From Saccharothrix sp. ST-888 (GTDB taxonomy: Bacteria > Actinomycetota > Actinomycetes > Streptomycetales > Streptomycetaceae), in the NCBI RefSeq assembly GCF_000955975.1, contig NZ_JYJF01000111.1, positions 1-25,455 on the forward strand: 25,455 nucleotides of DNA, read 5' to 3'. The notes under the pieces are model-generated. The model did not search any database. It was given only the letters and a program-made list of their open reading frames with translations, and was not told the DNA's origin. Shown in pieces: positions 7,956 through 14,933 of this stretch. The stretch's first letter is position 1. Every line of letters begins with the position of its first letter. Position numbers and translations under genes: made by a program.

Positions 7956-8641
7956 TGAACGAGCTCGGAGGTCTGCGGACCCTCAAGAAGGAACGCACCC
8001 GCCAGGCCATCGCCGACGCCGCGATCAGGCTCTTCCTGGCCAACGGGTTCGAGAAGGTCTCGGTGGCCGAGATCGCGGCGGCGGCCGAGGTCTCCAAGCC
8101 CACGCTGTTCCGGTACTTCGCCAGCAAGGAGGAGTTGGTCCTGCACCGGATCGCCGACCACCGGGGCGAGGCGGGCCGAGTGGTCCGGGCCCGGGCGGCC
8201 GGGGAGTCCCCGCTGGCGGCCCTGCGGCGGCACTTCCTCGACCTGCTGGCCGACCGCGACCCGATCACCGGCCTGTGCGCGCTTCCCGAGGTGCTGGCCT
8301 TCCGCCGACTGGTGTACGAGACGCCCAGTCTCTCCTCGCACCTGCTCGACTACGTCGCCGCCGACACCGAGGCGCTGGCCGGGGCGCTGGCCGAGACGGC
8401 CGGCGCGGCGGGCGGCCAGGAGGGCAACGGGGCGGGCGAGGAGGCGGGCGGCGGAGTGCCGGGGCTGACGGCTCGGCTGGTGGCGGCCCAGTACCTCGCC
8501 GCGCACCAGACCCTGGCCTACGCCAACTGGGCCCGGGTGGCCGCCGGTACGCCGCTGCCCGAGGCCGCCGTCCAGGCGGTCGCCGACGCCGAGACGGCCT
8601 TCGCCCTGCTCGGCTCGGGTGCGGCGGCCTACGGCTACTGA
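7955..8641 (+). CDS. TetR-family transcriptional regulator
   Basis: Dimeric repressor of 228 residues. The N-terminal HTH domain is clear: ERTRQAIADAAIRLFLANGF, then VSVAEIAAAAEVSKPTLFRYF (about 34-54) and SKEELV. The C-terminal ligand domain is helical, with an Ala/Gly/Glu-rich loop near 150-165. It is divergent from the flavin monooxygenase, and the ACCGAG-N12-CTCGGT repeat between them is the likely operator. The simplest model is repression of the monooxygenase, and of itself, relieved by the monooxygenase's substrate; the ligand cannot be read from sequence. Translation probably starts on a leaderless message. Confidence 0.92.
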   Translation: MNELGGLRTLKKERTRQAIADAAIRLFLANGFEKVSVAEIAAAAEVSKPTLFRYFASKEELVLHRIADHRGEAGRVVRARAAGESPLAALRRHFLDLLADRDPITGLCALPEVLAFRRLVYETPSLSSHLLDYVAADTEALAGALAETAGAAGGQEGNGAGEEAGGGVPGLTARLVAAQYLAAHQTLAYANWARVAAGTPLPEAAVQAVADAETAFALLGSGAAAYGY

Positions 8642-8667
8642 GCCGGGTCCGGTCGGGCTCCCCGGCT
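8641..8667. terminator. Hairpin between convergent TetR and phosphotransferase genes
   Basis: AGCCGGG (8641-8647) pairs with CCCGGCT (8661-8667) with a 13-base loop. It begins at the last base of the TetR stop codon and sits 14 bases from the end of the opposing gene, fitting a bidirectional terminator. Confidence 0.45.
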
Positions 8668-8680
8668 GCGGTGCTCCGCC

Positions 8681-9667
8681 TCAGCTGTACCGCTCCAGCA
8701 CGGTGGCGAGGTAGTGCTCCAGCCGGTGTTGCAGCACCTCGGGGGTCAGGTCGGCCCGGCCGAGTTCGCGCCAGGGGACGGCGACCTTCTCCGCGTCCGG
8801 GGCGAAGGCCAGGGCGTCCAGCAGCCGCCAGTACCGCTGGTGTCCGCCCAACTGCCCGCCGGCCGCCCGGTACTCGTGCTCCAGCTCCGCTGCCGCGTCG
8901 ACGCCGTGCAGCAGCGCGAGCGCGGTGGAGCAGTGGGCGAGGTCCAACTCGGCCGGGCCCCAGGAGGTTTCGACCCAGTCCACCACGCCGCTGATCCGCA
9001 GCCCGCCCTCGCCCGCGCCCGTGCCGCCGTTCCCGCCCGTGAACAGCACGTTCCCCGGATGGAAGTCCCGGTGCAGGAAACAGCCCCGGAACGGGGGAGC
9101 GGGCTGCCGGATCGCCTCGACCGCCTGCCGCCACAGCTCCGGCCGGCCGGTCGCCGTCGGTACCCGGACCGACTCGGGACTCGTCCACGCCTGGTAGGCG
9201 CGCGGCCTGGTCTCCGCAGTGACGGGAGTGCGGTGGATCCGCACCAACTGACGGGCCAGCAGCGGGATCCGGGCGGCCGCCGAGTCCTCCGCCAGCCGTA
9301 CCGAGCCCGGCAGCAGCGTCATCAGCAGGGAGGGGTGGTCGCAGTGCTCGCCGGCGGGGTCCACCGCCACCAGCCGGGCCGCCGGGACGGGCCGGTCGGC
9401 AGGCGGGTCGGCGGGCCGGTCGAGCAGGCGCAGCACCCCGGCCTCCCGGCGCAGCAGCCCGTCCGCGTGCTTGCGGTAGAACGGCCGGACGAACGAGCGC
9501 AGCACCAGCGTCCGTTCTCCGCCGGGGCCGTGCAGGTGGATCCGGCGCATGGTCGAGGTCCATCCGCCGGCCAGCCGTTCGGCGCCGAGGATCTCCTCGC
9601 CGGGTTCCAGGTGCTGCCGCACCCAGCTGAGGGTACGGTTCCAGGGCTCGGTCAACTCTGTCCTCAC
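8681..9667 (-). CDS. Aminoglycoside phosphotransferase-family kinase
   Basis: Small-molecule kinase of the APH/choline kinase fold, about 328 residues, transferring phosphate from ATP to a hydroxyl of an unknown acceptor. It has the Brenner-type catalytic motif FLHRDFHPGNVLF (His199, Asp201, Asn206) and the metal-binding Asp230 in GVVDWVETSWGPAELDLAH; N-terminal RLAGGW and LVLRSF match the nucleotide loop and Lys/Arg strand. I chose GTG 9667 (AGG four bases upstream) over ATG 9736 because the 9688-9728 terminator-like hairpin would otherwise lie inside the coding region. The preceding gene on the same strand is the M6 protease. Similar proteins occur in antibiotic resistance, metabolite kinases and uncharacterised roles. 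The acceptor is not predictable. Confidence 0.85.
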   Translation of the reverse strand: MRTELTEPWNRTLSWVRQHLEPGEEILGAERLAGGWTSTMRRIHLHGPGGERTLVLRSFVRPFYRKHADGLLRREAGVLRLLDRPADPPADRPVPAARLVAVDPAGEHCDHPSLLMTLLPGSVRLAEDSAAARIPLLARQLVRIHRTPVTAETRPRAYQAWTSPESVRVPTATGRPELWRQAVEAIRQPAPPFRGCFLHRDFHPGNVLFTGGNGGTGAGEGGLRISGVVDWVETSWGPAELDLAHCSTALALLHGVDAAAELEHEYRAAGGQLGGHQRYWRLLDALAFAPDAEKVAVPWRELGRADLTPEVLQHRLEHYLATVLERYS

Positions 9668-9687
9668 AGTCCTGCGTGATGGCGAAA

Positions 9688-9728
9688 TGCCCCGGTCCCG
9701 CCGCGCGTTGGGCGACGGGACCAGGGCA
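9688..9728 (-). terminator. Strong hairpin terminator after the M6 protease gene
   Basis: Arms 9688-9700 and 9716-9728 pair over 13 bp in minus-strand RNA with one G-U wobble (TGCCCTGGTCCCG with CGGGACCGGGGCA), followed by ATTTCG. It lies about 55 bases after the protease stop and 21 bases before the phosphotransferase GTG. Confidence 0.65.
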
Positions 9729-9781
9729 CCATTCAACAGGCCGGGGATCCGGGCCGGCCGGCCGGGGTCAGGAGGCTCGGG

Positions 9782-12166
9782 TCAGGAGGCCGGGCCGACC
9801 CGGACGGTGGTCAGCAGGCCGCCCCGGGTCTCGCGGACCACCTCGATCGTGGTGTTGGTGTCGGGGACGTGCACGCCGAGCTGCGGGGTGGCCGGGTCGG
9901 TGTAGACGCCGGTGTGGTCGTTGAAGACCGGGACGGCCGGCTCGCTGGTGACGGTGCTGGCGATGCCCCCCTTGTGCAGGTCGAAGGCGGTGGTGGGCTG
10001 CCGCGAGAAGGTCGCGTCGAAGGTCTGGGCGCGGGCGTTGACCAGGCTGCCGTCGCCGAAGCGGATCGGCTTCGGGTGGGCGTCGATCGGCAGGATCAGG
10101 CCGCCGCCCAGGTGGTCCTGGGTGTTGTTGTCGCTGTAGGCGGTGTCCCAGAGCCAGATCAGCACCCCCTCCTGGTAGGGGTAGGTGTCGATGACGTCCT
10201 GCTTGCCCGCGACGCCGCTGAAGCCGAAGTTGTACGGACCGGTCTTCAGGAAGGCGCCGTAGCCGACGTAGCGGCGGTTCTCCACCAGGTACGCCCGGGG
10301 GTGGTCCTTGACCGCGTCCTTCCCGGTGACGATGGTGAAGCCGGAGGCCGTCCAGCCCTGGTTGCCGTGCTCCGCGCCGTCGGCGAAGAGCTGCTCGCCG
10401 CCCGCGCTGATCCGCACCGCGTCGACCAGGACGCCCTTGCCGTGGGTGTTGCCGTCCGAGGTGACGTGGAAGCGCAGCCGGACCTGGCTGCCGAGGTAGG
10501 CGTCCAGCGGAATGTGCAGCTGCACCCACTTGCCCGAAGTGCCGCTGAGGCCAGGGGTGTTGGCGGTGGTGTTGCCGATCGGCGCGCCGTCCACGGTGCC
10601 GCCCAGCGGCTTCCAGGTCCGGCCCTGGTCGGTGGAGGCTTCGACGGTGAGGAAGTCGTAGTCCTGCTCGGTGTCGTACCAGGCCGCCGCATCCAGTGCG
10701 GCGGTGCCGGTCCTGCCGGTCAGGTCCACCGTGCGGGCAAGGGAGTTGTCGAGGTTGTCGCCGGTGTCGCTCCACCACTGCGAGCCGCCCTCGGCGGGGT
10801 CGGCGAGCTCGGTGGTGGTCCGGCTCGGGGGCAGATGGACGAGCACCGCCTGCGCCTGGTCGGTGTTGTAGCTGCTGACGCCGAGGGCGTGCGAGGAGCG
10901 GGTCGCGGCCTGCGCCTCGTCGTAGTTGAGCCAGCCGAACTGGAGTTTGCTCCAGGCGTCCAGGTCGCCGGGATAGGCGCCGGTGGTGTTCCGGCCCTTG
11001 CCCAGGTACGAGCCGGAGGACATCAGCGACCAGAAGTTGACGCCGTTGTCGCCGCCGGTGGTCGGATACAGGTCGGGCAGGCCGAGGTTGTGGCCGTACT
11101 CGTGGGAGAACAGGCCGACGCCGCTGTTCTCGCCCGCCTGGAGGTAGTCGTAGACGTAGAGGCCGGTGTCGCCGACCGGGACGCCGCCGATCCGGTCGCC
11201 GGTCGGCCCGGTCCGGCCGGTCGGGTCGGGGAAGGCCCAACTCCGGTGCGCCCACAGGGCGTCGGAGCCCTGGGCGCCGCCGCCCCAGGTCTCGTCCACG
11301 CCCGCGTGCACCACGATCACGTTGTCGAGGTAGCCGTCGGGCTGGTCGAAGTTGCCGTCCTTGTTGTGGTTGTAGCGGTCCTGGACGTCGTACTGGGCCA
11401 GTTGCGCCTTGATGTCGGCGACCGAGCGGCCCTTGGCGATCTCGCCGTCGTACCAGGCCTTGACCGCGTCGCGGACGAACTCCTGCGCCTGCGTCCACGC
11501 GCCGCTGCCCTGCGGGCCCTTGTTGCTGCCGTACCGCGCCTCGTTGTACGGGACGGTGACCCAGTCGCTGACCGTGCCGTCGACGTCGTACCGGCCCGAG
11601 GACTGGATGCGGTAGTAGTTGCGCAGGGAGACCGCGCCGGGTGTGTCGTCGAAGAACATCTTCTGGTAGTAGGCGCGGTCGAAGTCCTTGGTCCAGAGCG
11701 TGTGGGTGTCGCTGCCGGTGGGCTTCGGGATCAGGTTGTGCCGGGGTCCCGGGGTGCCGCCGTAGCGCACCTGGCCGTTGTAGAGCGTGGTGTTGTCGAC
11801 CTGGTCGCCGAACTGCGCGAGGATGACGAAGACCTTGTCCTTGCGCTGCTGGGCGAGTTGGACGTAGTCGTTGCCGACCTTCACCTTGGCCGGGGCGAGG
11901 CCCTCGGAAGTCCTGGCCACGGTGCCCTGGTTGAGCTGCTCCAGTGCCTTGGCGCGCAGCGCCTGGCGCTCGCGCTCCTGCGGGACCAGCGGGGGCTGCG
12001 GCCCTTCACGGCCGTCGGTCTCCTGATGGTCCGTCAACGAGGGGCGGGCGGCGGCATGAGTGCTTACGGTCTGCGTGGTTGCTGCCTGGGCGGGGGCGCC
12101 GAGGAGGGTGGCGGCTATGGCGCCGGTGGTCAGCGCAGCCGCGAGGGCTGCGGACAGTCTGCGCAA
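9782..12166 (-). CDS. Secreted M6-family metalloprotease (immune inhibitor A-like)
   Basis: Exported zinc endopeptidase of 794 residues. It starts at a TTG (12166) with AAAGGA eight bases upstream. A Sec signal peptide follows (MRRLSAALAAALTTGAIAATLLG, likely cleaved after AQA near residue 28). A propeptide (about 30-110) precedes the catalytic domain with HEYGHNLGLPD (His355, Glu356, His359, Asp365) and a Met-turn NFWSLMSSG (Met382), the HExxHxxGxxD pattern of family M6. The C-terminal half (about 430-794) holds beta-rich segments with jelly-roll-like WKPLGG and LRFHVTSDG, as in InhA proteins. It is probably a nutritional or host-directed exoprotease. It is divergent from the aminotransferase and ends in a strong hairpin. 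Confidence 0.93.
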   Translation of the reverse strand: MRRLSAALAAALTTGAIAATLLGAPAQAATTQTVSTHAAARPSLTDHQETDGREGPQPPLVPQERERQALRAKALEQLNQGTVARTSEGLAPAKVKVGNDYVQLAQQRKDKVFVILAQFGDQVDNTTLYNGQVRYGGTPGPRHNLIPKPTGSDTHTLWTKDFDRAYYQKMFFDDTPGAVSLRNYYRIQSSGRYDVDGTVSDWVTVPYNEARYGSNKGPQGSGAWTQAQEFVRDAVKAWYDGEIAKGRSVADIKAQLAQYDVQDRYNHNKDGNFDQPDGYLDNVIVVHAGVDETWGGGAQGSDALWAHRSWAFPDPTGRTGPTGDRIGGVPVGDTGLYVYDYLQAGENSGVGLFSHEYGHNLGLPDLYPTTGGDNGVNFWSLMSSGSYLGKGRNTTGAYPGDLDAWSKLQFGWLNYDEAQAATRSSHALGVSSYNTDQAQAVLVHLPPSRTTTELADPAEGGSQWWSDTGDNLDNSLARTVDLTGRTGTAALDAAAWYDTEQDYDFLTVEASTDQGRTWKPLGGTVDGAPIGNTTANTPGLSGTSGKWVQLHIPLDAYLGSQVRLRFHVTSDGNTHGKGVLVDAVRISAGGEQLFADGAEHGNQGWTASGFTIVTGKDAVKDHPRAYLVENRRYVGYGAFLKTGPYNFGFSGVAGKQDVIDTYPYQEGVLIWLWDTAYSDNNTQDHLGGGLILPIDAHPKPIRFGDGSLVNARAQTFDATFSRQPTTAFDLHKGGIASTVTSEPAVPVFNDHTGVYTDPATPQLGVHVPDTNTTIEVVRETRGGLLTTVRVGPAS

Positions 12167-12227
12167 CTGACCGGTCCTTTCCGGACGGGGAGTTGAGGGA
12201 AGGGGCGGTTGCTGGTGAGCGGCGCAG

Positions 12228-12256
12228 GTAATATTTCACATGTCATCGTTCACATG
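12228..12256. promoter_or_regulatory. Divergent promoter region with TTCACATG direct repeat
   Basis: The AT-rich GGTAATATTTCACATG block between the protease and aminotransferase contains TAATAT (12229-12234), a possible rightward -10, and overlapping TATTAC for leftward transcription. TTCACATG occurs twice, at 12235-12242 and 12249-12256 (14-base period). No clear -35 hexamers are visible. Confidence 0.4.
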
Positions 12257-12281
12257 GAAGAGTGCGGGAGGGCTCGTATCG

Positions 12282-12380
12282 GTGGGATCAGTCGGTGGGA
12301 TCACCGGTGCGCCCGGGTATGACTACCGCGCCGACCGCGAGCACGTGGCACATCGTCAGTGGCAACAGTGGAGTTGGTGA
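12282..12380 (+). CDS. Possible short leader peptide ORF ending HRQWQQWSW
   Basis: A 32-codon ORF starts at GTG 12282, with GGGAGGG (12266-12272) nine bases upstream. It ends in TGA at 12378-12380, four bases before the aminotransferase GTG. Its predicted C terminus is HRQWQQWSW, three Trp in the last six residues. The third codon position is only moderately GC-rich (22 of 32), so coding character is weak compared with neighbours. If real, it could act as a regulatory leader for Trp or aminoacyl-tRNA supply, or couple translation to the aminotransferase. It may equally be chance. Confidence 0.3.
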   Translation: MGSVGGITGAPGYDYRADREHVAHRQWQQWSW

Positions 12381-12384
12381 AGCC

Positions 12385-13551
12385 GTGACCGAGGTACCGC
12401 CCGTCCCGATGCCGGGAGTCAAGGACCTGTTCAGCCTCGACCCGGCCGTCGCCCACCTCAACCACGGCTCGTACGGGGCCGTGCCGTTGCCCGTCCAGCG
12501 GGCCCAGGCGCGGCTGCGGGTCGAACAGGAGCAGGACCCGGACGGCTTCTTCGGCGGACTGCCCGACCGGATCGGCGGCGCCCGCGCCCGGATCGCCACC
12601 GCGCTCGGCGCCCACCCCGACCGGCTGGCGCTGCTCACCAACGTCACCGAGGGCATCGCCGTGGTCCTCGACTCGGTCCCGCTCGCCGAGGGCGACGAGA
12701 TCCTGGTCACCGACCACGGCTACGGCGCCGTCGTCCGGGCCGCGGAACGCCGCGCCGCCGAGACCGGGGCCAAGGTGTGCACCGCCCGGATCCCACTCGG
12801 GACCCCGGACGCGGACGGCGTGGCCGAACACGTGCTGGCCGCCGTCGGCGACCGCACCAGGATCGCCGTGCTCGACCTGGTCACCTCGCCCACCGCCCGC
12901 GAGATCGCCGGCCCAAGGCTGCTCGCCGCGCTGGCCGAACGCGGGATCGTCACCGTGGTGGACGCCGCGCACGCGCCCGGCCAGCTCCCGGTGGACCTCG
13001 GCGGCGCGGCGGGCGGTGCGGACTTCTGGGTGGGCAATCTGCACAAGTGGGCCTTCACCCCGCGCGCCACCGCCGTCCTGGCGGCCCGCCCCCCGTGGCT
13101 GGAGCGGATCCGGCCGCTGGTGCTCTCCTGGGAGCACGACCGGGGGTTCCCGGGCCACGTCGAGTGGCGCGGCACCTGTGACTACACCCCCTGGCTGGCC
13201 GCCCCGGCCGGGTTCGCGCTGCTACAACGGCTCGGTGCCGAGCGGGTGCGCGCCCACAACGAGGTCCTCGCCGCCTACGGCAGCCGCCTGCTGGCGGAAC
13301 GGGCCGGGCTGCGCGAGCTGCCGGTGATGCCGGGCCTGGCCATGCGCGCGGTACGGCTGCCACCCGGCTGCGCCGAGACCGAACAGGGCGTCAGGGAGCT
13401 GATGGCGTCGGTCCGGGAGCACCTGGACGCCAGGGTGGCGGTGCGTCCGTGGCCGGGCGGCGGGGTGCTGCGGATCAGCGCCCAGGTCTACAACTGCGCC
13501 GGGGAGTACCGCCGGCTGGCGGACGGGATCGGCGCACTGCTGCGCACCTGA
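12385..13551 (+). CDS. Class V aminotransferase / isopenicillin N epimerase-like PLP enzyme
   Basis: Fold-type I PLP enzyme of about 388 residues, related to CefD epimerases and cysteine desulfurase-like lyases. The N terminus FSLDPAVAHLNHGSYGAVPLPVQ is the family signature. VVDAAHAPGQL (Asp193) contacts the PLP ring nitrogen, and Lys221 in NLHKWAFTPR is the Schiff-base lysine. The C-terminal domain ends in RISAQVYNCAGEYRRLADGI. I place the start at GTG 12385 (GGAG 11 bases upstream) because third-position GC becomes strongly biased there; earlier in-frame starts at 12262 and 12319 would read through a repeat-rich leader. No beta-lactam genes are nearby, so epimerase activity on penicillin is unlikely and the true substrate is unknown. 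It is divergent from the M6 protease. Confidence 0.88.
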   Translation: MTEVPPVPMPGVKDLFSLDPAVAHLNHGSYGAVPLPVQRAQARLRVEQEQDPDGFFGGLPDRIGGARARIATALGAHPDRLALLTNVTEGIAVVLDSVPLAEGDEILVTDHGYGAVVRAAERRAAETGAKVCTARIPLGTPDADGVAEHVLAAVGDRTRIAVLDLVTSPTAREIAGPRLLAALAERGIVTVVDAAHAPGQLPVDLGGAAGGADFWVGNLHKWAFTPRATAVLAARPPWLERIRPLVLSWEHDRGFPGHVEWRGTCDYTPWLAAPAGFALLQRLGAERVRAHNEVLAAYGSRLLAERAGLRELPVMPGLAMRAVRLPPGCAETEQGVRELMASVREHLDARVAVRPWPGGGVLRISAQVYNCAGEYRRLADGIGALLRT

Positions 13552-13581
13552 CGGCCGCCGCCCCGTGCTTCAGGGAAGGGC

Positions 13582-13614
13582 AGCTACCCGCATGCTTCCC
13601 AATCGGGAGTAGCT
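13582..13614. terminator. Imperfect hairpin between convergent aminotransferase and ArsR genes
   Basis: AGCTACCCG (13582-13590) and CGGGAGTAGCT (13604-13614) form a stem of six outer and three inner pairs with a small bulge. It lies about 30 bases past the aminotransferase stop. Nearby, CCGGATTCTGA is repeated at 13639-13649 and 13654-13664. Confidence 0.4.
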
Positions 13615-13751
13615 TCCCCTGTGGCAAGGTCACCCCGACCGGATTCTGACTGGCCGGATTCTGATCGTGCCCGACGAGGCGGGCCGACGCGGAGCCGGGC
13701 CGCGCGGCCCTGTGGCGCGGGGTCGGTGGGGCCGGGCGGTGCCTCGGCGGC

Positions 13752-14081
13752 TCAGTCCGCCGCGCGGAGCTCGGCGAGCAGGGTGCCCTGGTCGGCGAGC
13801 AGTTCGGTGAGGATCCGCCGGGCCGCCCGCAGCAGCTCGGCCACGTCCGCCCCGGCGAGGGCGTACACCACCGTGGAGCCCTCCCGGGTGGCCGTCACCA
13901 GCCCGTAGCGGCGCAGCTGGGCGAGCTGCTGGGAGAGGTTGGACGGTTCGATGTCCAGCATCGCCAGCAGGTCGCGGACCGGCATCGGACCGGCCTGGAG
14001 CAGTTCCAGTACCCGGATCCGGACCGGGTGGCCGAGCATCCGGAAGAACTCGGCCTTGGCTTGGTGCAGCGGTACCGGCAC
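13752..14081 (-). CDS. ArsR-family winged-helix regulator
   Basis: Small DNA-binding protein of 109 residues that starts at GTG 14081. Its GGAGGAG ribosome site (just upstream) touches the stop codon of the preceding roadblock gene, so the two are co-transcribed and probably translationally coupled. The fold is clear: FFRMLGHPVRIRVLELLQ, then MPVRDLLAMLDIEPSNLSQQLAQLRRYGLV (recognition helix about 46-60), and the wing TREGSTVVYAL. The metal-binding ELCVCDL box of arsenic and cadmium sensors is absent, so it is more likely a non-metal regulator. It is encoded with a roadblock/LC7 protein and could be the DNA-binding output of that pair. It converges with the aminotransferase. Confidence 0.9.
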   Translation of the reverse strand: MPVPLHQAKAEFFRMLGHPVRIRVLELLQAGPMPVRDLLAMLDIEPSNLSQQLAQLRRYGLVTATREGSTVVYALAGADVAELLRAARRILTELLADQGTLLAELRAAD

Positions 14082-14094
14082 GCGGTGCTCCTCC

Positions 14095-14472
14095 TCAGAT
14101 CTCGAGTCCGGACTCGATCCGCCGCAGCTGGTGCCTGGCCATCGCCAGGTTGGACCGGCTGCGGCTGAGCGCCAGGTAGAGGAACAGGCCCCGGCCGGTG
14201 GCGGTGGTGAGCGGCCTGACCAGGTGGTACTGGCTGGTCAGGCTGATCAGGATGTCCTCGATCTCGTTGTCGTGCAGGCCGAGCATCTCCATCGTCCGCA
14301 TCTTGGCGCGGACCAGGTCGGTGTTCCCGGCGGCGGCCACGTTGAGGTCGAGCTCGGCGCCGCCGTCGCCGAGCGTGCCGAGGGCCATGCCGCTGCCGTA
14401 GTCGACCAGTGCCACACCGATCGCGCCGTCGATGGTCATGGCTTCCTTGAGTGCGCTGTCCAGACTGCTCAT
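14095..14472 (-). CDS. Roadblock/LC7-like protein
   Basis: Small cytoplasmic protein of 125 residues. It starts at ATG 14472 with GGGAGGAA six bases upstream. The N-terminal pattern (LDSALKEAMTIDGAIGVALVDYGSG, then a beta strand MALGTLGDGG and a helix NTDLVRAKMRTMEML) matches the roadblock/LC7 profilin-like fold, which in bacteria usually regulates small Ras-like GTPases (MglB, CvnB). The C terminus has a beta strand GLFLYLALSRSRS and a closing helix. No GTPase or sensor kinase gene adjoins it, unlike in streptomycete conservons; the only partner is the ArsR protein 13 bases downstream. The fold call is by pattern and the function is unknown. Confidence 0.7.
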   Translation of the reverse strand: MSSLDSALKEAMTIDGAIGVALVDYGSGMALGTLGDGGAELDLNVAAAGNTDLVRAKMRTMEMLGLHDNEIEDILISLTSQYHLVRPLTTATGRGLFLYLALSRSRSNLAMARHQLRRIESGLEI

Positions 14473-14769
14473 GGCGGTTCCTCCCGTTGCGGACGAGCCC
14501 GCTCCTCTTGTCGGTGGGCTCGGAGGTCCGACTGTAGGGAGCGGCCCCCGGAGGCACGGCGAATGACCGGAAGCGATCGAATACGACCGAAACAAGCCGG
14601 AATCACTGTGCGAAGTCGACTGATTGAAGACATCTGCAACTTCGAATTCGATTGATCGGTGACTCCCCGCGCATGTCCGCTCGCAGCGGGTCGCGCGGCG
14701 CTCCGCCGAGATGCGGCGGTGGAAAACAGTGCTATCGATGACACTCCCGACGGGTAATCTCAGGCTGAG
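14473..14769. promoter_or_regulatory. Divergent promoter region of the roadblock-ArsR operon and the helY unit
   Basis: This 297-base region is AT-richer than its surroundings. Leftward: TACAGT on the minus strand (14531-14536) is a possible -10; the message would carry a hairpin CGAGCCC/GGGCTCG (14494-14500 and 14516-14522) just before the roadblock ribosome site. In the middle is the 10-bp palindrome TCGAATTCGA (14642-14651). Rightward: TAATCT (14755-14760) is a possible -10 for the small ORF and helY, giving a transcript starting only a few bases before ATG 14770. Confidence 0.45.
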
Positions 14770-14928
14770 ATGCTCGATCACCACATCAACCACACCCGCT
14801 GCGCCCCGCCGCCGCCCCAGGTCGGCCCGGCCCCGCAGCCGCAGGCGTCGCCGTCTGCACCCCCGTCCCGCCCGTACGGGCCCCACCGGCCCCACGGGAC
14901 GAAGCAGTCCCACGGGAAGAAGAGGTGA
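14770..14928 (+). CDS. Small Pro/His-rich ORF (52 codons) directly upstream of helY
   Basis: Unrecognised small protein. It opens at ATG 14770, has an upstream in-frame stop (TAA 14755), and ends in TGA 14926-14928, which lies within the AGAGGTGA ribosome site of the helicase (ATG 14934). Of its 52 sense codons, 49 end in G or C, well above the other positions of the same frame, which is the coding signature of this genome. The peptide begins MLDHHINHTRC, has a proline-rich centre (13 Pro) and a basic tail ending HGKKR, with six His and one Cys overall. The ribosome site is weak (AGG five bases before ATG) and a -10 box lies so close that the message may be almost leaderless. Translation should be coupled to helY. 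A regulatory, metal-binding or RNA-binding role is speculative. Confidence 0.55.
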   Translation: MLDHHINHTRCAPPPPQVGPAPQPQASPSAPPSRPYGPHRPHGTKQSHGKKR

Positions 14929-14933
14929 CGCAG

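Noticed and set aside
9668..9736. N-terminal extension of the phosphotransferase from ATG 9736
   Set aside because: It would place a strong 13-bp terminator hairpin inside the coding region.
9869..12196. 775-codon plus-strand ORF opposite the M6 protease
   Set aside because: The minus strand encodes a signal peptide, HEYGH motif and Met-turn; the plus-strand frame is Val/Gly/Ala-rich and has no domain.
12262..12384. Earlier in-frame starts for the aminotransferase (12262, 12319)
   Set aside because: The added residues have weak codon bias, no ribosome site at 12319, a tandem DNA repeat, and extend beyond the usual family N terminus.
12385..13551. Part of a beta-lactam biosynthetic cluster because of similarity to isopenicillin N epimerase
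   Set aside because: No ACV synthetase, isopenicillin N synthase or expandase gene is in the window; the family is broad.
13752..14081. Arsenic or cadmium resistance locus
   Set aside because: The ArsR-type protein lacks the cysteine metal box and no arsenic or metal-efflux gene is in its operon.
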